Assembly: GCA_014706385.1 (NCBI GenBank)
Contig: JACGZH010000008.1
Location: 1-64,000, forward strand
DNA length: 64,000 nt
DNA from: Phaffia rhodozyma
Taxonomy: Eukaryota > Basidiomycota > Tremellomycetes > Cystofilobasidiales > Mrakiaceae
Reading direction: 5' to 3'
Each line of letters starts with the position of its first letter. The stretch's first letter is position 1. Shown in pieces: positions 1 to 8,795 of this stretch. A program made the position numbers and the translations under genes. The notes under the pieces were generated by a model. The model searched no databases. It was not told the origin of the DNA and saw only the letters and a program-made list of their open reading frames with translations.

Positions 1-118
1 TAACCCTAACCCTAACCCTAACCCTAACCCTAACCCTAACCCTAACCCTAACCCTAACCCTAACCCTAACCCTAACCCTAACCCTAACCCTAACCCTAAC
101 CCTAACCCTAACCCTAAC
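1..118. repeat. Telomere, CCCTAA repeats
   Basis: Perfect tandem CCCTAA units run from base 1 to about 118, so the left edge is the chromosome end and the G-rich (TTAGGG) strand would be the 3' overhang on the minus strand. The tract passes directly into retrotransposon coding sequence with no subtelomeric spacer. The real telomere may be longer than what was assembled. Confidence 0.97.
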
Positions 119-119
119 C

Positions 120-2741
120 GACACCGCTGCCCTCGACCAGATCGACCAGGCCATCGACCTCGCATCCTCCCACACATCCCTCCTTGACCGCTTCCTCTCC
201 CTCGTCAAACTGCCCACCGCGAGCAAACCTCTCCACGGTCGCCAGCTCAAGGCCTTCCAAGATGCAGCAGAGCGGATGGCGTTCGCCTATGTCTCAAAGC
301 CCAGTGAGCACACTCTGTTTGACTTTCTCTGTCTCCCAAAAGTCGGCCTTGTCCCTGGCTTTGCTCCTGGCGTCAACTCGGCTGCCAGGCTGCGAGCATA
401 CCCTGCTGTGTCTTGGCCGGAGCACTCCTCTCGCTCTGCTGGCGATCGTCGGCCTGGTGATCTCAAGCATGCCGTCGGCAGACAGGTCTCTTCTGGCTAT
501 CTCTCTCGTGCTGCCAGTCTGCTTTCCGACCGGTCTCCTGTCCTTGCTCTGAGTGAGGATGTGATGGCGAGGTTGCATGCAAAACATCCATCCGGTGACC
601 CCTCTCCGTTTTCGTCTCGTGCTGGCCCTCATCCTGGCGACAGCCCGGAAGAGCAAGCCGTTCTCCCTGCGTTTGCCAAGTTCTCCAGAGAGACCTCTCC
701 CGGTATCTCTGGCTGGACTCAGCCTCTGCTTTCCCTTGCCCTCGCCCGGCAGCCTGTCCGTGAGATGGTCCGTGTGCTTACCGGTCAGATCTCTCAGGGT
801 ACAGCACCCGGCATCCAGCTTCTCTGTGCTTCCAGACTGACTCCTCTCGAAAAGACAGGCGGCGGGGTCAGACCGATCGCGGTGGGCGAGCTGCTCTATC
901 GGCTGGTAAGCAAGATCCTTCTCAAGGCCAGACTCAGACAGACCATGCTCCTAGACTGTCAGCTTGGCGTCGGCTCCAAGGGCGGAGTCGAGCCGATCGT
1001 CAGACTGGTTGACGAGGCAACGAGAGGTGATCTCCGTGGCACTTACAACCACCTCGTCAGTCTGGACTTTTCTAACGCGTTCAACACTGTCAGCAGACGA
1101 GACCTCGCCGACGGACTCAAGGACTGGGCTCCCGAGCTCTATCGGGCCGGTCGGTGGGCATACGGTGAGCATACCACTCTGGTCTGTACCGGATCAGACG
1201 GCCAGGTCGTCACGATGGCTTCCCAGCAGGGGGTCAGACAGGGCGATCCGTTCGGGCCTCTCTTCTTTTCTCTTGCCATCAGACGGTTCATGTCCCAGCT
1301 TCGTCAGTTCGTAGGCCTCGACGGTCTGGTCGTCAGCTATCTAGACGATGTGTTCATCCTGACAAATGACTCTGGAGCACTCGAGAAAGTCATCGCGTTC
1401 GTAGAAGCAAGTAGCACATCTTTATCACTAAACAAATCAAAGTCAAAGATACATGACCTGTTTTCTATCGAGTCCCATGGCCTCGAGCTTCTCGGCACCG
1501 CCATCGGCAGCACACAGTTCCGAGCGGCCTTCCTCCAACGCAAGATCCACCACGAGCTTGCCATCATCCGGAAACTGCCCAGCCTCCACTACCAGCACGG
1601 TCTCTTGCTTCTCCGTCGATGCGTCCAGATGAACCTGCGGCACCTCCAACGAACACTAGACACGTCAGATCTCGATCACCCATGGACTGCACTAGACGAC
1701 GCACTCACCGAGGCGGTTCTCCTCATCCGGAACTCTCCCCGTCGACTCGACACCGACAGAGCCATCATCCAGCTCCCCACCCGGTTCGGCGGCCTCGGTG
1801 TGCTCTCGTTCGCCGACGTCGCCCCACTCGCCTATCAGGCCGCAAACGAGGCAGCAGACACCATCATCGCACCCATCCTCGGCGGCTTTGACATGTCGGA
1901 CGTCCAGCCAATGTCCCAAAGGGCTAGAACAAACAGCATGGTCGAACACAAGCTGAGCATTCTCCTTTCTCAGCTCTCACAGCATCAACAGGACTCACTG
2001 GCTGAAAACGCGACGTTCCTCGGCCGCAGATGGCTCAACATCATCCCCTTCACCTCCTCGCTCTCCCTCAGAGACGTCCACATCGCCGCCGGTCTCCACT
2101 TCCTCACCTTCTGCCCCGGCCGGTCCGACCTCTGCAACAGCTGCCACCACCAGAACCACTACGGACACGACGAGGTCTGCCACGGCCGCAACCCAGACAC
2201 CCTCGCTAGACACGGCAACATCAAGCGGTTAGTACACAAGTCGCTCGCTGCGAACAGCATGTTCAACGTAGAGAACGAACCACTTGTCCCTGGCACCTCC
2301 ATGCGGACCGATCTCCGGATCACTTCGCCCGACGGTGTCGTCGAGATCGACGTCGCTGTAGTCTCGATCGCATCCGACGCCGCACGAGAGATCGCCAGAC
2401 GGACCCATCTGTACCCACAGGCCGCCAAACAAAACAGATCAGCCTTTGCCACTCGGTTCGCCAGACGGAACGACCCGCCCGGTGTCCAGCTCGACCCAGC
2501 CCACCAAGCGGTCGTCGCGATCCTGGACGGGAAAGCAAAAGAAAAGGTACAGACCTATGCGAACCGGATCTATCTTCCCTTCGAGCCCTTCATCCTCACC
2601 ACCGGCGGGGCGATCGACTGCCGGGCGAACGAGCTGATCGACCGGTGGACCAAGCACCTCGGTCCGTCTGCCGCTGGCCGTCTTCTCAGTCATCTTGCTG
2701 TCGTCCTGTTGTCTGCCAGGGCTGCCCACTGGCAGTTCTGA
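120..2741 (+). CDS. Reverse transcriptase/REL endonuclease ORF, 5' truncated
   Basis: The frame is open from the telomere junction to the stop, so the real N-terminus is missing; the first ATG is at 276 (821 residues from there). Counting from it, RT motif A (LDFSNAF) lies near residue 263, motif B (QGDPFGP) near 322 and the catalytic YLDD near 355. A CCHC-type knuckle (CNSC then H and C) lies near 620-635. It is followed by an R-H pair near 645, then R-x-D and S-P-D-G near 677-688 and E-I-D-V just after, the pattern of the restriction-like endonuclease domain of R2/CRE elements. The protein would nick or use a chromosome end and copy its RNA there. No frameshift or internal stop is seen, so the retained domains look intact, but no start or N-terminal domain is present in this copy. 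Confidence 0.9.
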   Translation, partial: DTAALDQIDQAIDLASSHTSLLDRFLSLVKLPTASKPLHGRQLKAFQDAAERMAFAYVSKPSEHTLFDFLCLPKVGLVPGFAPGVNSAARLRAYPAVSWPEHSSRSAGDRRPGDLKHAVGRQVSSGYLSRAASLLSDRSPVLALSEDVMARLHAKHPSGDPSPFSSRAGPHPGDSPEEQAVLPAFAKFSRETSPGISGWTQPLLSLALARQPVREMVRVLTGQISQGTAPGIQLLCASRLTPLEKTGGGVRPIAVGELLYRLVSKILLKARLRQTMLLDCQLGVGSKGGVEPIVRLVDEATRGDLRGTYNHLVSLDFSNAFNTVSRRDLADGLKDWAPELYRAGRWAYGEHTTLVCTGSDGQVVTMASQQGVRQGDPFGPLFFSLAIRRFMSQLRQFVGLDGLVVSYLDDVFILTNDSGALEKVIAFVEASSTSLSLNKSKSKIHDLFSIESHGLELLGTAIGSTQFRAAFLQRKIHHELAIIRKLPSLHYQHGLLLLRRCVQMNLRHLQRTLDTSDLDHPWTALDDALTEAVLLIRNSPRRLDTDRAIIQLPTRFGGLGVLSFADVAPLAYQAANEAADTIIAPILGGFDMSDVQPMSQRARTNSMVEHKLSILLSQLSQHQQDSLAENATFLGRRWLNIIPFTSSLSLRDVHIAAGLHFLTFCPGRSDLCNSCHHQNHYGHDEVCHGRNPDTLARHGNIKRLVHKSLAANSMFNVENEPLVPGTSMRTDLRITSPDGVVEIDVAVVSIASDAAREIARRTHLYPQAAKQNRSAFATRFARRNDPPGVQLDPAHQAVVAILDGKAKEKVQTYANRIYLPFEPFILTTGGAIDCRANELIDRWTKHLGPSAAGRLLSHLAVVLLSARAAHWQF

Positions 2742-2859
2742 ACAAAGTCGAGGTGGACGGAAGTGGATGGAAGCGAGAAGGAGTCGTTCTGTTGCGTGTT
2801 TCGTTGTGAGATTTACTTCATGATGATGGTGGTCGATGATCAACTTGCAGTTTGCATCT

Positions 2860-3185
2860 CTTTCTCTTTCTTCTTTCTTTCTTTCTTTTCTTTCTATCTT
2901 ATCTTCTTTTCTTTCTTTCTTTCTTTCCATCTTATCTCGTTTTCTTTTCGTCTTATCTTGTTTCCTTCCATCTTACTCTATTTCTCTCTTTCTACTTCTA
3001 CTTCTGTTTCTACTTCTGTTTCGATCTCTTTACTTCCTTCTTCTTCATTTTATCCTACTTTATTCTTTACCTCTTTCTCTATTTCTATCTTTACTTCTAC
3101 TTCTATTTCTATCCTTACTTCTACTTCTATTTCTTTCTTTACTTCTACTTCCATTTCTACTTCTTCCCCTCTTCTTCCTACCTCC
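2860..3185 (+). repeat. Polypyrimidine 3' UTR block, copy 1
   Basis: An almost pure C/T tract built of tttctttc-, tactt- and tctat-like words follows the ORF. It recurs nearly unchanged at 4962-5287 and 6975-7300 and in shortened form at 7920-8230. The Leu/Phe/Ser-rich open frames through it are a by-product of composition, not genes. It could be an RNA structural or protein-binding element of the transposon transcript. Confidence 0.8.
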
Positions 3186-3290
3186 CCTTAGCGTACACCT
3201 CCTACAGCTGTCGGTCCTCTTTCTTTCTTCTTTCTGCTCGCTACAACCAGACCTTGCTAAAAGAACTATCTATGAATCTAAGACCCTAAC

Positions 3291-5389
3291 CCGGATCAGA
3301 CGGCCAGGTCGTCACGATGGCTTCCCAGCAGGGGGTCAGACAGGGCGATCCGTTCGGGCCTCTCTTCTTTTCTCTTGCCATCAGACGGTTCATGTCTCAG
3401 CTTCGTCAGTTCGTAGGCCTCGACGGTCTGGTCGTCAGCTATCTAGACGATGTGTTCATCCTGACAAATGACTCTGGAGCACTCGAGAAAGTCATCGCGT
3501 TCGTAGAAGCAAGTAGCACATCTTTATCACTAAACAAATCAAAGTCAAAGATACATGACCTGTTTTCTATCGAGTCCCATGGCCTCGAGCTTCTCGGCAC
3601 CGCCATCGGCAGCACACAGTTCCGAGCGGCCTTCCTCCAACGCAAGATCCACCACGAGCTTGCCATCATCCGGAAACTGCCCAGCCTCCACTACCAGCAC
3701 GGTCTCTTGCTTCTCCGTCGATGCGTCCAGATGAACCTGCGGCACCTCCAACGAACACTAGACACGTCAGATCTCGATCACCCATGGACTGCACTAGACG
3801 ACGCACTCACCGAGGCGGTTCTCCTCATCCGGAACTCTCCCCGTCGACTCGACACCGACAGAGCCATCATCCAGCTCCCCACCCGGTTCGGCGGCCTCGG
3901 TGTGCTCTCGTTCGCCGACGTCGCCCCACTCGCCTATCAGGCCGCAAACGAGGCAGCAGACACCATCATCGCACCCATCCTCGGCGGCTTTGACATGTCG
4001 GACGTCCAGCCAATGTCCCAAAGGGCTAGAACAAACAGCATGGTCGAACACAAGCTGAGCATTCTCCTTTCTCAGCTCTCACAGCATCAACAGGACTCAC
4101 TGGCTGAAAACGCGACGTTCCTCGGCCGCAGATGGCTCAACATCATCCCCTTCACCTCCTCGCTCTCCCTCAGAGACGTCCACATCGCCGCCGGTCTCCA
4201 CTTCCTCACCTTCTGCCCCGGCCGGTCCGACCTCTGCAACAGCTGCCACCACCAGAACCACTACGGACACGACGAGGTCTGCCACGGCCGCAACCCAGAC
4301 ACCCTCGCTAGACACGGCAACATCAAGCGGTTAGTACACAAGTCGCTCGCTGCGAACAGCATGTTCAACGTAGAGAACGAACCACTTGTCCCTGGCACCT
4401 CCATGCGGACCGATCTCCGGATCACTTCGCCCGACGGTGTCGTCGAGATCGACGTCGCTGTAGTCTCGATCGCATCCGACGCCGCACGAGAGATCGCCAG
4501 ACGGACCCATCTGTACCCACAGGCCGCCAAACAAAACAGATCAGCCTTTGCCACTCGGTTCGCCAGACGGAACGACCCGCCCGGTGTCCAGCTCGACCCA
4601 GCCCACCAAGCGGTCGTCGCGATCCTGGACGGGAAAGCAAAAGAAAAGGTACAGACCTATGCGAACCGGATCTATCTTCCCTTCGAGCCCTTCATCCTCA
4701 CCACCGGCGGGGCGATCGACTGCCGGGCGAACGAGCTGATCGACCGGTGGACCAAGCACCTCGGTCCGTCTGCCGCTGGCCGTCTTCTCAGTCATCTTGC
4801 TGTCGTCCTGTTGTCTGCCAGGGCTGCCCACTGGCAGTTCTGAACAAAGTCGAGGTGGACGGAAGTGGATGGAAGCGAGAAGGAGTCGTTCTGTTGCGTG
4901 TTTCGTTGTGAGATTTACTTCATGATGATGGTGGTCGATGATCAACTTGCAGTTTGCATCTCTTTCTCTTTCTTCTTTCTTTCTTTCTTTTCTTTCTATC
5001 TTATCTTCTTTTCTTTCTTTCTTTCTTTCCATCTTATCTCGTTTTCTTTTCGTCTTATCTTGTTTCCTTCCATCTTACTCTATTTCTCTCTTTCTACTTC
5101 TACTTCTGTTTCTACTTCTGTTTCGATCTCTTTACTTCCTTCTTCTTCATTTTATCCTACTTTATTCTTTACCTCTTTCTCTATTTCTATCTTTACTTCT
5201 ACTTCTATTTCTATCCTTACTTCTACTTCTATTTCTTTCTTTACTTCTACTTCCATTTCTACTTCTTCCCCTCTTCTTCCTACCTCCCCTTAGCGTACAC
5301 CTCCTACAGCTGTCGGTCCTCTTTCTTTCTTCTTTCTGCTCGCTACAACCAGACCTTGCTAAAAGAACTATCTATGAATCTAAGACCCT
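3291..5389 (+). mobile_element. Telomeric retrotransposon, copy 2 (5' truncated)
   Basis: Copy 2 begins within the RT domain at the position equal to about base 1191 of copy 1, directly after a CCCTAACC stub. It is essentially identical to copy 1 from there to its 3' tail, apart from an occasional base such as a c/t change in the codon near 3394. Its telomeric tail is reduced to ACCCT before copy 3 begins. Confidence 0.9.
3317..4843 (+). pseudogene. Truncated RT/endonuclease ORF, copy 2
   Basis: The frame keeps RT motif B onward, YLDD, the CCHC-type knuckle and the endonuclease domain, but lacks motif A and everything upstream, so it cannot make a working reverse transcriptase. The first Met lies just before the QGVRQGDP segment. 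No internal stop or frameshift occurs, in keeping with a very recent origin. Confidence 0.85.
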
Positions 5390-7416
5390 GCCATCAGACG
5401 GTTCATGTCTCAGCTTCGTCAGTTCGTAGGCCTCGACGGTCTGGTCGTCAGCTATCTAGACGATGTGTTCATCCTGACAAATGACTCTGGAGCACTCGAG
5501 AAAGTCATCGCGTTCGTAGAAGCAAGTAGCACATCTTTATCACTAAACAAATCAAAGTCAAAGATACATGACCTGTTTTCTATCGAGTCCCATGGCCTCG
5601 AGCTTCTCGGCACCGCCATCGGCAGCACACAGTTCCGAGCGGCCTTCCTCCAACGCAAGATCCACCACGAGCTTGCCATCATCCGGAAACTGCCCAGCCT
5701 CCACTACCAGCACGGTCTCTTGCTTCTCCGTCGATGCGTCCAGATGAACCTGCGGCACCTCCAACGAACACTAGACACGTCAGATCTCGATCACCCATGG
5801 ACTGCACTAGACGACGCACTCACCGAGGCGGTTCTCCTCATCCGGAACTCTCCCCGTCGACTCGACACCGACAGAGCCATCATCCAGCTCCCCACCCGGT
5901 TCGGCGGCCTCGGTGTGCTCTCGTTCGCCGACGTCGCCCCACTCGCCTATCAGGCCGCAAACGAGGCAGCAGACACCATCATCGCACCCATCCTCGGCGG
6001 CTTTGACATGTCGGACGTCCAGCCAATGTCCCAAAGGGCTAGAACAAACAGCATGGTCGAACACAAGCTGAGCATTCTCCTTTCTCAGCTCTCACAGCAT
6101 CAACAGGACTCACTGGCTGAAAACGCGACGTTCCTCGGCCGCAGATGGCTCAACATCATCCCCTTCACCTCCTCGCTCTCCCTCAGAGACGTCCACATCG
6201 CCGCCGGTCTCCACTTCCTCACCTTCTGCCCCGGCCGGTCCGACCTCTGCAACAGCTGCCACCACCAGAACCACTACGGACACGACGAGGTCTGCCACGG
6301 CCGCAACCCAGACACCCTCGCTAGACACGGCAACATCAAGCGGTTAGTACACAAGTCGCTCGCTGCGAACAGCATGTTCAACGTAGAGAACGAACCACTT
6401 GTCCCTGGCACCTCCATGCGGACCGATCTCCGGATCACTTCGCCCGACGGTGTCGTCGAGATCGACGTCGCTGTAGTCTCGATCGCATCCGACGCCGCAC
6501 GAGAGATCGCCAGACGGACCCATCTGTACCCACAGGCCGCCAAACAAAACAGATCAGCCTTTGCCACTCGGTTCGCCAGACGGAACGACCCGCCCGGTGT
6601 CCAGCTCGACCCAGCCCACCAAGCGGTCGTCGCGATCCTGGACGGGAAAGCAAAAGAAAAGGTACAGACCTATGCGAACCGGATCTATCTTCCCTTCGAG
6701 CCCTTCATCCTCACCACCGGCGGGGCGATCGACTGCCGGGCGAACGAGCTGATCGACCGGTGGACCAAGCACCTCGGTCCGTCTGCCGCTGGCCGTCTTC
6801 TCAGTCATCTTGCTGTCGTCCTGTTGTCTGCCAGGGCTGCCCACTGGCAGTTCTGAACAAAGTCGAGGTGGACGGAAGTGGATGGAAGCGAGAAGGAGTC
6901 GTTCTGTTGCGTGTTTCGTTGTGAGATTTACTTCATGATGATGGTGGTCGATGATCAACTTGCAGTTTGCATCTCTTTCTCTTTCTTCTTTCTTTCTTTC
7001 TTTTCTTTCTATCTTATCTTCTTTTCTTTCTTTCTTTCTTTCCATCTTATCTCGTTTTCTTTTCGTCTTATCTTGTTTCCTTCCATCTTACTCTATTTCT
7101 CTCTTTCTACTTCTACTTCTGTTTCTACTTCTGTTTCGATCTCTTTACTTCCTTCTTCTTCATTTTATCCTACTTTATTCTTTACCTCTTTCTCTATTTC
7201 TATCTTTACTTCTACTTCTATTTCTATCCTTACTTCTACTTCTATTTCTTCCTTTACTTCTACTTCCATTTCTACTTCTTCCCCTCTTCTTCCTACCTCC
7301 CCTTAGCGTACACCTCCTACAGCTGTCGGTCCTCTTTCTTTCTTCTTTCTGCTCGCTACAACCAGACCTTGCTAAAAGAACTATCTATGAATCTAAGACC
7401 CTAACCCTAACCCTAA
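5389..7416 (+). mobile_element. Telomeric retrotransposon, copy 3 (5' truncated)
   Basis: Copy 3 joins copy 2 at TGCCATCAG, which corresponds to about base 1274 of copy 1. It is nearly identical to copies 1 and 2; one visible change is tttcttcctt for tttctttctt in the pyrimidine block. It ends with the longest internal telomeric tract of the array, three CCCTAA units at 7399-7416. Confidence 0.9.
5405..6856 (+). pseudogene. Truncated RT/endonuclease ORF, copy 3
   Basis: The frame starts at a Met after motif B, so only the YLDD part of the RT remains, followed by the complete CCHC-type knuckle and endonuclease region. It has 483 residues and no disabling change other than the 5' truncation. 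Confidence 0.85.
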
Positions 7417-7419
7417 ATG

Positions 7420-7751
7420 AGTACCCACAGGCCGCCAAACAAAACAGATCAGCCTTTGCCACTCGGTTCGCCAGACGGAACGACCCGCCCGGTGTCCAGC
7501 TCGACCCAGCCCACCAAGCGGTCGTCGCGATCCTGGACGGGAAAGCAAAAGAAAAGGTACAGACCTATGCGAACCGGATCTATCTTCCCTTCGAGCCCTT
7601 CATCCTCACCACCGGCGGGGCGATCGACTGCCGGGCGAACGAGCTGATCGACCGGTGGACCAAGCACCTCGGTCCGTCTGCCGCTGGCCGTCTTCTCAGT
7701 CATCTTGCTGTCGTCCTGTTGTCTGCCAGGGCTGCCCACTGGCAGTTCTGA
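7420..7751 (+). pseudogene. C-terminal fragment of the element ORF, copy 4
   Basis: About 110 codons matching the end of the copy 1 ORF from the segment starting YPQAAKQNRS to the stop. Upstream in-frame codons belong to the copy 3 tail and telomeric tract and are not part of a gene. Confidence 0.8.
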
Positions 7752-7768
7752 ACAAAGTCGAGGTGGAC

Positions 7769-7830
7769 GGAAGTGGATGGAAGTGGATGGAAGTGGATGG
7801 AAGTGGATGGAAGTGATAGAGAATGGATGG
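7769..7830 (+). repeat. 10-bp minisatellite, aagtggatgg
   Basis: Four to five tandem copies of aagtggatgg plus a decayed unit lie just after the ORF stop of copy 4. Copies 1-3 have a single unit at the same site, so the array expanded locally after or during this insertion. Confidence 0.85.
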
Positions 7831-8337
7831 AAGCGAGAAGGAGTCGTTCTGTTGCGTGTTTCGTTGTGAGATTTACTTCATGATGATGGTGGTCGATGAT
7901 CAACTTGCAGTTTGCATCTCTTTCTCTTTCTTCTTTCTTTCTTTCTTTTCTTTCTATCTTATCTTCTTTTCTTTCTTTCTTTCTTTCCATCTTATCTCGT
8001 TTTCTTTTCGTCTTATCTTGTTTCCTTCCATCTTACTCTATTTCTCTCTTTCTACTTCTACTTCTGTTTCTACTTCTGTTTCGATCTCTTTACTTCCTTC
8101 TTCTTCATTTTATCCTACTTCATTCTTTACCTCTTTCTCTATTTCTATCTTTACTTCTACTTCCATTTCTTCCTTTACTTCTACTTCCATTTCTACTTCT
8201 TCCCCTCTTCCTCCTACCTCCCCTTACCTCCCCTTAGCGTACACCTCGTACACCTGTCGGTCCTCTTTCTTTCTTCTTTCTGCTCGCTACAACCAGACCT
8301 TGCTAAAAAGAACTATCTATGAATCTAAAACCCTAAC

Positions 8338-8384
8338 CAGACCTTGCTAAAAGAACTATCTATGAATCTAAGACCCTAACCCTA
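8338..8384 (+). mobile_element. Retrotransposon 3' stub, copy 5
   Basis: Only the last ~35 bases of the element (agaccttgctaaaagaac onward) remain, followed by two telomeric units. Unique sequence starts at about 8385. This is the innermost and shortest unit, an extreme 5' truncation. Confidence 0.8.
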
Positions 8385-8429
8385 TTTTATTAAATATCGT
8401 ATCTACAAAAGAATGTGAGTCCAAAAAAG

Positions 8430-8501
8430 AACCCGACGCGGGACTCGAACCCGCAGCCTTCAGATTAGAAGTCTGACGCCCTACCATTGAGCTAGCCAGG
8501 C
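8430..8501 (-). tRNA. tRNA-Arg(UCU)
   Basis: The minus strand folds as a full cloverleaf: acceptor GCCTGGC with GTCGGGT (several G-U pairs), D arm GCTC/GGGC, anticodon stem TCAGA/TCTGA, loop CTTCTAA giving anticodon UCU, and T arm GCGGG-TTCGAGT-CCCGC. A T run follows as the Pol III terminator. There is no intron. It is the first cellular gene inside the telomeric array. Confidence 0.88.
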
Positions 8502-8577
8502 TGTTGATGTAGTTGCCTGTCGATTTGGAATACAAGTACATGTCTGCCCCGCGTCTTTTGAATATTATTACTGAAAT

Positions 8578-8682
8578 AAAAGGGCGAAAATGGACTTTTC
8601 GTTCTGGCACTTGTTCCCAATCAAGTCCTCACTGGTTTCCCAAACCATATACACACCACTCAGGTGTTTCAGTAAAATGGAT
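8578..8682 (-). repeat. Dispersed ~100-bp repeat, unit A
   Basis: Read on the minus strand, this segment matches 11420-11522 on the plus strand by eye over roughly 100 bp. Shared blocks include ccagtgaggactt and aacaagtgccagaacgaaaag. It begins about 77 bp upstream of the tRNA-Arg 5' end. It may be a solo LTR or other mobile remnant; neither ends nor coding sequence are recognised. Confidence 0.65.
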
Positions 8683-8718
8683 TCTATGACATGACTATGG
8701 ACTGATAAAATAGCAAAT

Positions 8719-8795
8719 TGGAGTTGGCAGGATTCGAACCTGCGCCCCCTGAACTACGTAGAGCCGCTCTTCTTACCGAGTCACGATTGTCAATG
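8719..8795 (-). pseudogene. tRNA-like remnant
   Basis: On the minus strand a T arm (GCAGG-TTCGAAT-CCTGC) and a 3' acceptor-like CAACTCC are clear and a D-arm-like CTCGGTAAG is present, but no matching 5' acceptor strand or clean anticodon stem is found. It looks like a decayed tRNA; an unusual intron-bearing tRNA is possible but less likely. Confidence 0.4.

Larger units (their letters stand above)
119..3290 (+). mobile_element. Telomeric non-LTR retrotransposon, copy 1
   Basis: This is the outermost and longest copy. It begins inside the ORF directly against the telomere, carries the reverse transcriptase/endonuclease ORF to 2741, then a 3' untranslated region with a long polypyrimidine block (about 2860-3185). 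It ends in a conserved ~45-nt tail that passes into a CCCTAA stub. The 3' end faces the chromosome interior. No target-site duplication or poly(A) is visible. The REL-endonuclease type ORF and the telomeric location resemble the CRE-clade elements Cnl1 of Cryptococcus and MoTeR of Magnaporthe (established families); assignment to that clade is by motif recognition. Confidence 0.9.
7417..8337 (+). mobile_element. Telomeric retrotransposon, copy 4 (short)
   Basis: Copy 4 retains only the last ~110 codons (a C-terminal fragment, stop at 7751), a 3' UTR with an expanded 10-bp minisatellite, and a shortened, more divergent pyrimidine block. It ends in a variant tail (AAAACCCTAACC). Its extra changes relative to copies 1-3 fit an older insertion nearer the chromosome body. 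Confidence 0.88.

Noticed and set aside
1..118. CRISPR-like or satellite array
   Set aside because: Perfect 6-bp CCCTAA units at the sequence end are telomere; there are no spacers.
951..2930. Antisense open frames across the RT gene
   Set aside because: They are shadows of the GC-rich sense ORF and repeat identically with each copy.
2763..3471. Long Leu/Phe/Ser-rich frames through the pyrimidine block that resemble membrane proteins
   Set aside because: They arise in all three frames from C/T composition and recur in each transposon copy; no start context or domain.
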